A stretch of 64,000 nucleotides of DNA from assembly GCA_012845835.1 (NCBI GenBank), contig JABAKD010000004.1, forward strand, positions 2,779,933 to 2,843,932. The letters run 5' to 3'. Below the pieces are notes generated by a model that had not been told where the DNA came from, searched no databases, and was given only the letters and a program-made list of their open reading frames with translations. The DNA comes from Undaria pinnatifida (taxonomy: Eukaryota; Sar; Phaeophyceae; Laminariales; Alariaceae). A program made the position numbers and the translations under genes. This document shows positions 39,701 to 51,700 of the stretch, one piece after another. How positions within the stretch are numbered: position 1 is the stretch's first letter; each line of letters starts with the position of its first letter.

Positions 39701-42700
39701 ACAGAAAAACGTGATCCTGCAAAAACCCTTCACACTAATTCTAAGTAGTTTGTTGGCCAAAAATCGTGTGCAGTTCTAGAGGGGGCACGACAATCAGGTG
39801 GAGACGATGGCAATGTCCAGAGAGACAGCGAAAGGGAGAGAGAGGAAGAGCGATACCAAAAGGCAAACAGAGGAGAGAGGAAGATAATTCAGAGAGCGAG
39901 AGAGATACATATCAGGTACATAGACAGGAGGGGGAAAGAAAAATAGAAAGACAGAGAGACAGTAATAGAAATAAAGACGGGGATGAAACGAAAGGAGAGA
40001 CACCCACAGATAGAGACAGAAATATAGAAAGAGCAAGAGAGGAAGAGAGAAATAACGGGATAGAGACGTAGAAACACCCGCATATAGAAGCGAGAAAGAT
40101 GAACCGAATTATCGTACGATCTCTTTGTTGGAGAAGCGGTCCCATCTCCCACCCCCAATCCCTGCGAACGAAAAGCCTACCTCTTTCTCCTCGAACACTC
40201 GAACGGTCCCCCCCGCTGGCGCAACGCCGACATCCTGCGCAAAGAATTCCGGGTCCGTGCGCACAGTCACCTGTCTGGCACACACCATATACCTATTTTA
40301 TAGACAGAAGAGAACCGAGAGCAACAGGGGAATAGGGGAAAGAGATAGAAGAGGCAGAGGCAAGGGGAAAGGTAGAAAGGGGCGGCCACTAAGCTTCCAC
40401 TATGCTAGCAGGTCTTGTGGCATAAATGGGGGAGTTTAAGAGCAATACGGAGTACAATTGGGCTTATTTCCGAGCAGAACGAGCGTGTTCGAGGTAAAAC
40501 TTGGTACGTGTTACGAGGAACATACCGGTGTTTGTTTATGCTCTTTATCCGGCAAAAAAAATAATAAAAAAATAACAGGACTGATATAAGCCTAGTGACT
40601 ACCCTAGCGACCACGGAAGCCGCGGGTTTGTCCGTGAAAAAAAGGAAAGCACGACATAGCCGTAACGCAAGCAAACGCGCGCAATAAAAATTGCGCAACT
40701 AAATCGTAAAAGGAAACCGTATAAACAAATCTTGCAAGAAAACCATGCAAATAAATCGCGTGAACAAGCCCCACAAGCTAGCCGCCTCCCCGGCACCACC
40801 ACCCCCCTCCCTCCCCATGCCTCCCCATATTAGCATCCCCTCTTTCCCTCTCGCCCCCCCCCCCCCGTCCTCTCATAACCCACCTGTTACCATCACACGT
40901 CGTTGGCGGCGGCGGTGCAGCCTTAGCCTTTGGAGGCGGCGCCTCTACCGGTGTCTGCGGCGGTCTCCCCTCGTGTGAAGGAGGAGGAGGAGGAGGGGCT
41001 GTATTTGCAGCCGACACGGACGCCAAGGGGACAAGGAGTTGCATTGTCGGCGTCTGCGAGAGCATCCACGCCACCTGCATAACGTTGGAAACCCCAAGGA
41101 AAATCGGCGGTGGAATATCGGCGGAGGAGGCGCGGTGGGGGGGAGGGGCAATGTGGCTCTGGTGGTAATAATCAAGTGTCTCCCATAGTGGAGTAACACT
41201 TAAATCAAGTTTCTACCATAGCTGGGGTAAGAACAAAGTTTTTTGCATCATTGGTGTTTGTGATAGGATCCATGCCTCCTGCATCGCATTGGAAACCCCG
41301 AGGAATATTGGCGGTGGCGGTGAAATGGGGGGTAGGGGGGCAGCGTGGTCCTGGTGGCAAGAATCAAGTGTCTTTCTCGGCGGGGTAAATAATCAAGTAA
41401 ATAATATTTCTAGGTGGGGTACGAGTCAGGGTCCTTTTCCTGGTGTGCATCATCAGCGTCCGCGACAGCCTCCCCGCCTCTTGCATCGGGTTGGAAACCC
41501 CGAGGATATCGGTGGCGGCGGTGGCAGGGGGGGGAGTGCGTGGTGACTCAGGTGGTAAGAATCAAGTTATTAGTATAGAAGTGGGGTAAGAATCGAATCA
41601 AGTTCCTTTTGCAGTGGTTCTTTCACCTTATCAGACCGGTCTGAAGACCCAAACCTGACTCACGCTCACACCTTGCATCCCTTGCACACCCTCCGCAGCC
41701 AGGGCTAACCACCACAGACACCCACACCCAAAAGCACACCCATACCTTGTAGCTCTTGTACAGCATCCGCAGCCAAAGCCCCTAACGACAGCATGATAAC
41801 TACTCAGCACAACCCTACGCAACAAAGTCACCCAACCCCCAAAGCACGGCCATACCTTGTAGCCCTTGTACAGCACCCGCAGCCAAGGACCCCGGGTGCC
41901 TACACAGTGAACCCTCCCCCTGCTGGTCATCTCTCCCAAGGACGCCCCGTCGGGGGAGTCCTCCGACCGCACCGCCAGCTTGACGCCGTCGCCGTGCTGA
42001 GCCAACAACTGCAAGTCCGAGAAACGACGACGACACGACAGCGGGAACCGGGTTCGGCGTACACCCACTATGCTGGAAAATACGGTGGCAGGATTGGGCG
42101 TATTCAAGAGCGCGCGTTTAAATGGGTGTCTTTACAAGCATAGGAGTGGCATAATCGGAAACGTGGGTTCCTCCGGGGAGAGGAGCCCGCTGCCCTAACG
42201 GCCAGGTCCACGCCGTCGCCGTGCTGAGCTAAAACCGGCCTAAACGAAACACGACGACACCATACAGAGAGGCGGGGCATACACCGATTAACAGGAAGTT
42301 CATGAGCAGACATTAACCCACGTTCGAGTTGGCCATCGCGTTTCGAACAAGCTACGAAACTAGGAAATGGTGGTGGTGGTGGTGGTGGTGGGGGGGGGGA
42401 TCTCGCAACGGTTAAAAAAGATCCGAGTATTACCCCTTTTGGGAGTTGATTTCCCTTGATAATAGTACACACCCTTGATTGTAGTACACACACCAAAAAA
42501 CGACGAGGGCGGTCTAATCAAGCGTCTAGGAAAAAGCTTGAGGCAATGCGAGCATCGTTATGCCTCAGGCCTGCCTAGCAGCTTCCTGCGTCGCAGTTCC
42601 ATCACATCTCCTACACCAACAGTTAGGATTGCTCCAGGTGACCCACGCTGAAATCGGCAGTTTTCTCCGGGAATTCTCGAGTCTGAAGCTCCCAAAGGGC

Positions 42701-45700
42701 TAACATCGACGGGGGACCAATAATGAGAGCCGAGGAATAAGACAAAAACGTACATATTCCCCGACTGTTACCAACCAGAATTAAGCCCAAAAACCTGCAT
42801 ACCAAGTATTCCCGTACTCCCCACGACTAAGACAAAAACCTGCATATTCCCGTACATTTACTAGCCGTGTTTGCTTATTATTAATACATTTTTTATTTTT
42901 TTTTTTCACGCACATCTACTTGCCAGCTTATGGGCAAGCCGTGGTCACAGGTGTCGTCCCTTCTCCCTCTCGGTTCTTGCCTTCAATTTTTATCGCGCAT
43001 ACGGTTCAGCAATCCCACTGCTCGTCGATTTTTCATCGAGTGCACTCTATATTCCCCCGTTATAGGTCTGTTCGCACAATAATTATTAACCATTAAAAAC
43101 AATTGACGCAAAAAAAAACAATATTCGTAACCAAAAAACGTACGTACGTGAAAGTTTGCGAGGTTCAACGAGGCACCGTCCCCCGGCCTCTCCCCCTTCT
43201 GAAAAACCCCACAACCTCGAAAAAGAAGACTTGGACACTGGAACCCTCCCCAAACCCCCTTCTGCTCAAAACCTTTATTCAGCGCACGTCTCAAACCGTT
43301 CGTGTCCAAAGCGTGGATGCAGTAACTTCAAAAATGAAAGGTAGCCCACCCGCTCCCGCCCCCTTCCCTCACCCTTTCGCCGACTTCAAATCACTCCCCG
43401 CCTCTTTTTTCCCCTTCCCCTCCTCCCGTCCGTAAAGAAATGGCTTGAACACGGAGTAAATAACTAAATACCAAGGCATGCCACGGGTCATGATTCCGCG
43501 TCGGGTCAGGAGGTATTAAAATCTACCCGCGGGTCAGCTCGGGTCTGGTCAGAAGGTGTTGGAAACCCTACGGGTCGAATGAGATCGCTGTGAGGAGGTT
43601 TTCGAATATCACGGGTCGGGTCGGGTCACCCTGACGCGATTCGACCTGTTAGAAGCGATTCGACCCGTGAACAGCCGTGCTAAATACGCACCGGCATTTC
43701 CATGAACCCGCCACACTCCCTCCGTTGACCCCCCTTCCCCGAAACAAACACGCCTTCAATACAAAAAAGGAGCCGCACCTCCGGGCCCATGAGCCCAAGA
43801 CTCCTTCACTCCACCCCAATCCCAGCCCCCCTCACCCCGTAAAAAAAAACGCCCCTGGTCATGAATCCGACTCACAACTCCCCCCGCCCAATCCTCTCCC
43901 GAAAAAACGCTCTGAACATGAAAAAAAACGTACCGCAGGATCCATGACAAATATGTCTTTCCGCGCCGGCTTGAGCAGCGGCATCCCCTGCGCCGAGGCA
44001 GACATCCACGCAGACGCCTCAGTCCCCATCAAAACCCGAACCCAGTCCCCTGACTGCTCGGCCACCTCGAATATTGTGCCTGGTGCGGCCGACACTTGCT
44101 TCACCTGTCACGACATACCACATACATATAATACGTTGCGCGGTGGGTAAGGCGACGGGCAGAAAAACGTAAGAAGGTCAAAACTACTGCTGTAGTGCAA
44201 GCTAGGCATGTGCATTGACCATCTTAATAGTAAAGTCGCCGACTAGCTACTAGTTGGCTAGGTAGTAGACGCCTCTGTCCCAATCAAAACCCTAGCCCAG
44301 CCCCCTGACTGCTCGGCCACCTCGAATATCGTGCCTGGTGCGGCGGAGACTTGCTTCACATGTCACGAAATAACGCATACACATTACACGTGGCGCTGTG
44401 AGGTACGGTGACAAATAAAAAAAATCAAAACCCTTTTACACAGGGCGGGTCAGATACCTGATCTATATGACCTGTACGGTTTAGGACCCTGACCTAAATG
44501 AACTACATGATATGGATCCACGATCTAGATCCGTATTTAAAAGTCCTGTCCCAGATGAACTGCATGATCTGTATCCCTGATCTAAATCCTTGCTAGAGAT
44601 CTTCGATCTAGATTGTTCACTCGCAGATCTCCGATTTAGATAACCTACTCTTAAATCCTCGATCTACGTTATCTACTCGCAGACAGATTCCCGATAGATC
44701 ACGCACCTAGATAATCTAGATCCTGGTGCCGCTGCAGCAGCAGCAGCAGCAGCGGCGTGGCCGTCGCGGCAGCAGCCGCAGCAACCCCAGCAGCCGCACC
44801 ACCACCAGCAACCGCCTTAAACACATTGATATCACCAGAGGCACAACCACCACCACCAGCACAGACCCACCTCTGCCGCGGTTCCCTCCGGAGCCGCGCG
44901 CACCCTAAGTTGTACTCCGTCAGGTAACCCCGAGGCAGGGGCAACCAAAAAGACAGGCTTCAACGTTAGCAAGATACGGTCATCTGTTGCCATTAGCATC
45001 CAACCCCGAAGAACTGGCGAGGTGGGATCGTCCAAGTCTTGATAGGCCACGCTGATTGGTTGGGGAGGGCGGCAAAATCAGTCAAAAGAGGCGTTTTTAT
45101 CGAGGGCTGATGGGTTGGGGCGATGGAAAAATCATTCAAAAGAGGCGTGCTTATGGGGGGGGGGGAGGGGGGGCGGGCGGTTGTGCCGCATTTCGCCAAA
45201 GGCGATCACGAGAATAAAGTAGCAGGCAGCGATAAAAAAACAAAACTTGTCTCACTGGTGTTTAAAAGCAACCAAATTATCACCATCCTGGTAATACAGC
45301 AGCAATAACAATAATCCGAGGTGGGGTAATCCAGACTTGGTACGCCACGCTGATTGGTCGGGCAGATGGCAAAAAAAAAGCGTTCTTAAGGGGGGGGGGC
45401 TAGAAAATGCGTCGCATTTCGCGAAAGGCGATCAAGACGAGAACGGAATAACAGGCAGCGACTGAAACAAAATATGTATCATTAGTTAATGAAATCAACT
45501 CAAGTTACAGTCATCCTGGAACTAAGGCAGCAAACGATGCGAGGTAATGCAATGTGACACAAACGTAACGCGTGGTGTGATCCGTTGCGTTGCAGTACGG
45601 CACAGCGCGGCGCAAGGGTGGTATGGCTAGCCCTCTGACTACTGAAGAAAAATCTATCCTACACTAACTCCAAGTAGTTTGTCCTCCAAGAGCGTGGCTG

Positions 45701-48700
45701 CAGTTATGAAGTAATTAAGGTGAAAGGAGATATCAAACGGTGGGATAAAATCCCGGGCGGTCTAGCTGGAACGCTCACCTGACGTAGTCCCCCGCCAGGC
45801 CTGTGGCCATAACGAGCGAACCCTTTCCCACCACCTTCCCCACTTCCGCCCCGCTTGGCTCCGGGGTGGCTCGAACAACGAGGCTGACCTGCTCGTGCCC
45901 AGCGAGTCAACGCAGACAGTAGCATAGCATAGCACGCCAGAGCAAAGCAGAGCAGAGCACGGCACAGCACAGGACAGCACAGGACAGCACAGGACAGCAC
46001 AGGACAGCACAGGACAGCACAGGACAGCACAGGACAGCACAGCACAGGACAGCACAGGACAGCACAGGACAGCACAGCACAGCACAGCACAGCACAGCAC
46101 AGCACAGCACAGCACAGCACAGCACAGCACAGCACAGCACAGCACAGCACAGCACAGCACAGCACAGCACAGCACAGCACAGCACAGCACAGCAGGGTAG
46201 AGTCAAGCAGAGCAGAGGCGGAAAGACGGCAGGGCGGGACAGGGCAAGGCAGGACAGGCCAGGACAGGAGAGGGGCTCAGATAACGCACAACAGCACAAC
46301 AGAGTGAGGGAAAAAAACGTGCCGTGCTCATAATGCTGTACCAGGAAAACACGCCTCTTGCTGAGAAGAGACTGCCCTTTTTACAGCTCCTAAACCGATC
46401 CCAGTCGAATTCCATGCGTTTTGTCCTCAAAACAGGGGTGTAGTTTGAGACGGGGTAACAGCTGTACGGCTGGCTGTGACGACCCGACCGCGAAAACAGA
46501 AAATACCACACAAAAGAGGGACCACAAGGATGGGGTTATAGCGGCTTAATATCATCACTCAATTCACAGGCGAGGGTAAATGAAAACGCCCGGGCTTGGG
46601 GAGGGCGACATAAACGAAACCGAAGACCACGGAGAACCACAATGAGAACACGAGGGTCAGTCATCAATATCAATATCAAGAAACAGCCACGGATAAAAAA
46701 GACAGCACGAATAAAAACAGGAACAAGATCACGGACAACCGTCTTTTGCACACAACAAGAAAAACCACAATGCACACAATAAGAACAAGAACAAGTACGA
46801 CACAAACAAATAAGAACAAGAACGAGCACAAAACAATGTACCTGGTACATCATAAGAACAAGAACAAGAACAAAGTCTCACCGCATCCGGAAGGTCCGAG
46901 GCAAACTCGTACAGGGCCGGGAAAGCCTGCGGGACAACACACGACGCATCGACCCACCCCAACCGCCCTTCCCCGCCCTCCTCTGGATCCGTCTCCAGCA
47001 GAAGAAAGTCGCTCACTTTCTCCACCGCTCTCACCGACACGCCCTTTCCCAGAGACCCCGTTTTCTGCGTGTTCACCGCACATGCGATAACAGCAACACA
47101 AATATTACGCACACCACTTTTTAGACAAGAGCCAAGAAAAGAGGTTGAGCGGGTGGCCGGAAGGACAGTCTTGACACGAACTAGCAGTAACACGTCTTTA
47201 GTACGAGAAGGCAGGCACATAAGTACTGCAGTAGCAGTGAAGTAGCAGTGGTGAAGATCGCACAAGAGTTGAATATGGTATACATACCGCACGTTTGGTG
47301 CGAAAAAATGCCTCCCTGGGGTGGGTGGGGGTGGGGGTTGGACTGGAAGCGAGGGTAGGGATGAGGGTGGGCGTGAGGGCGAGGGGGCGGTAGGGGTTGC
47401 GGTGGGGACCAGGTTTGGCGTAGGAATTGGCATGAGGTCAGGGACACACGCTAAGGTCGAGGTGCACTGGCTCTATTTTGCCTTATGAGGGTGGTGTTTC
47501 AGGAGCTCTATGCTTCACCCCACGAACTGGCTCTATTTGAGCAAACGTAAAGTACAATCTGATCAAGAAACCCATGACCCAGGCATACAAAAAACAATCA
47601 TTTTGGCAAAAAACGAAAATGAGATTCCGGCGACTTTAGCTTACTAACCCCTTTTGAGACACCACATCCGCCCTATACAAAATCCAAGTAATTCGCCCCC
47701 CACACGGGTTTTCAGTTGTATAGTTAAAGAGCCTAGACATTCCGAAGCAATTTGGGCCATAAAGTGCTACTTCTACGTTAGCACGTGTCTGGGGGTATGG
47801 GTTGGCGTGGGGGAGGGGGCGAGAGTAGCGGTGAGGGTGGGTCAGGAAACTTTTGCTTTCTACTTTCCAGCTTCTGGACAAGCCGTGGTCACAGGTGTCG
47901 TCCCCTCTCCCCCCCGGCGCTTGTGTTTAATTTGTCGAACTTGGGAGGGGAGGAGGTGGGGGAGAGTAAGGGTGTGTAAGGGGTGAGGGAGGGGGTGCGG
48001 CGGACAGAGGTCTACGGCATTGAGCGTAGGGGTGAGTATTCCGGGTCCCCGTTGGCTTCCAAAAACGCGGAACAAAAACGAAGAACGCGGAGTATCGCGC
48101 CTGACGCGCGGGGAGGGAGGAAAGGGGCTTCTCGCGGCAATTCGGTCACGCCCTCAAAATCTCGATTGCGCACCCCTTTCCGCCCCGGCGGTAGGCACAG
48201 CAGCAGTACAAGCGAAGAAACACCTTCCTCTAGTTCGTGCCGAGGCGTGCTGTCGATGGGGGGATGGGGGGGTGCGCCTAACTATCGTAAGGCGCCTCGC
48301 TTCAGGAGCTTTACACCCCATCACGCAATCACCGATTGAGCGATTGAGTTAACATGCCCCGATCCGAACAAATGGTACGGTAAGGGGCTTTTCGTCGTTT
48401 TACCCCCTTTTGGGCACTTTTTTTTCATTGGCTCGGTATCACTCACGCGAGCGACCCCCGTGTTCCTTGAGGTCACAGGGTTTCTTTCTTCCTTTCGCGC
48501 TGTTTAACACTCTCGACATTAATACCAAAACGGATGGTTAGCTACCCTGCAACAAAACAATCGCCGAACGTGGTTTCGTCAGAGAGGTACAGAGTCACTC
48601 GCGCGACTGGCCCAAGACCTGGTAGTCACAATTGGGGCCGCCCCCCTGCAGGGTAGCCTTTATCATCCATAATACCGTAGCCTAGCAGATGAAAAAACAA

Positions 48701-51700
48701 ACGAAAAAGGCATTCAAACGACGTTGAGCAGCTCTTTGTGTCTACTTGATGAGCCCCGATAAGGGTTCACCCTGTTGGGACCAGAGATGCCAGGAGACGG
48801 CCCTTTGACCCCTTGACCGACGGCAACTTTCCAACGATTTACCTTGACTGACGCCAAATTACTAGGCTTTAGTGTGGAACGTTCGGTTTTACACCCTTGA
48901 CCGACGGGACTTTGACCCCTTGGTCGACCGTCTCCTGACATCTTTGTCTGAGGCCCAGGTATTTCGGCCAACGACAACTGCGTTGTTACCAAGCGCCCAG
49001 CAAGAGCAACAACCAGTACGAGTGTCACCATGCTCCCCGTGTGCCGCGCATCTCCTCACACCGGACACATCTCCTGCCCCATCGGGGCCCGGATTGCTTC
49101 GAGTGACGGATGCCGTAATCGACATTTTCCCCCCGACAATATTTTCCTCTGGAGTTCCAAGACGGTCGTACGTATAACAGATGACTTGCCTTCAGAGTGT
49201 GCGAAATTTTGTGGTGTAATAACAACATTACTCCCGCAACAAAAAACACAACAAAAAACGAGAGGCTCAAATGTTACTTGCTACAGCAGTTACAGACGTG
49301 TGTGCACATATGCACATGGTGTATTTGACTAATATTGCTGCTGTCCCCGTAAATAAACAAGAACAAAAAACCTCGACAGCAGCCATAGCCACAGCCACCG
49401 CCGTCGCCTTCGCCTTCGCAGCAGCAGCACTGACACGCGCTACGATAGAGGCGTGCCATTTTCGTTCTGAGGCCCTTCAATGAGATCTATCCCTTACACA
49501 ATGACTCATTTGAGTAAACTGACATTTTTTTTTTTTTTCCCCACCCCTAGGGGTGTATATAAGCCATTATAGAGCCGTTTGCCCCGGTGGCGTATCAGGT
49601 TATCCTCGAACCTGGTACAGGTCAGTTTCGTGAGTTCGAATGTCCCCGAGCGCATACTTTTTCTTGTGCACAAATCGGCGTGCGGAAAGCGCGACAGCGT
49701 GAGTTAGCAACACTCGATGAAAAATCGACGAGCAACGGGACTGCTGAACCCTATGCGCGATATAAATTGAAGGCAAGAACCGGGAGGGAGAAGGGACGAC
49801 ACCTGTGACCACGGCTTGTCCAGAAGCCGGAACGTAAAAGTGTGCGAAAAGAAAAAAAGAAAAAAAGAAAAAAATCCATGCACCCCTATATAATATAAGC
49901 AGGTATACAACTACAGTAGTATTAATAGCACCGATAAGGTACCAAGTCCCAGCCCGACCAGAACGAAGCCTCAAGGCCTAACCTAGCCCGAAAATCAGAG
50001 GGGGTGAGATCACGGGGTGTAATTAAAATACAACGCTTAGGGGAGGGGCGCTGGGCTTATATACTTCCCTGGGGTTTATATAATTTTGGGGTGCATATTT
50101 TTTTTTCAGACTGGAAGTGCAACGCGAGGAACGCGAATTGGGTTGACAAAAAAAAACATGTGGCTGAACCAAGTTGACAGTCCGACGATTTTCGGTTGAA
50201 GAGCCCCGTCATTAACGCCTCTACAACTGGAAACCCTTTTGGGGGACAAATTCACTTGAAGTTAGTATCGGGAGGGGTCTGGGGGTTCTACGGGGCCTAA
50301 AAAAAACAAAAATAGACAAAAAAAGGCTGCCTATCTATCGAACACCTGGTACAGCACAGCAGTGACAACATCCACATTTGAGGGCCAATGCTACGATGGG
50401 AATGGCACGTTGCTCTTTGGCCGAATGGACGGGGCTATTCAATAGAGGAACCAGCCACCCAACATCGTTGGATTGTCATTTTAGCGTGCTACAAAAACCG
50501 TCGTCATTACCGGTATATCTGAGCGAGAAAATCGTTCATGAGGTTGCACGTTAACTTTTTCTTAACGCCTTCTTTACAGCCGGAAACCTTTGAAAAAAAA
50601 ACTTGAAGCTGGTACGATGTAAGGAGGTTTTTTTTAGCTCTAATGGGGTTAAGGTCAGGTTTTGGGTGAGGTGGAGGTTCGGCTTTTCAACTGAGACGCG
50701 CCCAGAAAAAATGTGGTGCATCCCGGCGGTCGATGCCCCAAAAAATAAAAATGCACTCCTATTCAAGCCACGCACCCCCATTTTGCACACTACTATAATA
50801 GTATTAATATTATACCAACATAATTATATGTAAAACATTATCTTTGCTTTATTTTGGCTCGTTGCTCTCCGGCGGCCGAGTGTTTCTTCTCGCACTTTCG
50901 GCGGCGGGGCAAGCTAGCCTACCATGGGTACATTATGAAGCATGTCTGGATCGGCCGAGCTTCGTGGCGGCACTCGGCGCATTAAACGTCGTTTAGCTGG
51001 CTCCATTTGGCAAGGGGTTGCGTTCCGCCTCTCGGAGACGAGCAGGTCACTCGGAACACCCCAAATTGTTTTCCAAATTTGATATTTTGATGAAACTTTT
51101 ACAATTTTTTGTTTTGTTGTTTTGTTCGTAAAAAATGGCCCGATACCCTCAGCAGCAGCACAACAGCAGCAGTAGCAGCAACATACACCAGTAGTAGCAG
51201 CAGTACACATACATGTGGATCGGATTAGTGTGGGGTTTGGGGGAGCGCCGCCCTGGGCCGTTACGGCCCCGGATCTCGAAGTGGGTGCGTGGGCATAGGT
51301 GCAGATAAGGGTAAACCGGCCTGCGCTTTCCCGCCGCGCGGGCGGCCGCTCGTCGAGGCAGGAGCGAAAGCGTCTGTGGGCGTGGTTGACCCGGTGAGTT
51401 TATTTTTCTCTTGCGGGGTAACTAGACGTGTCCGAATCTAAGGGGCGTTTTTACTTGAACAAAAAGACATACTCCTGTACCAGGTATATTTCCGGACAGA
51501 GCGGATGCCAGCAGAAGGAGGCTGCGAGGTAGAGACCGGGAGCAGCCGAGTGTTGGAACGAGCGCCACAGGGCACGGCTTGCATCTCTCCGCGCGGGAGA
51601 CGGGGCTCACAGGGACATAAAGCGGGGAAAGCTTGGAAGATGGCGCCGAGCGCGGCGAGGGTGGCAGGCATCGCGAGCGCAGCATGCACGCGAGTCTCGA

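Noticed and set aside
40884-40891. Alternative exon 7 donor GTAACA at 40890
   Set aside because: It would leave phase 1 and put exon 8 out of the frame that encodes the SH3b half-domain; GTGGGT seven bases on restores it.
45704-46299. Long frames of CCAVLCCAVL type
   Set aside because: Translation of the (AGCAC)n microsatellite in three frames, not a gene.
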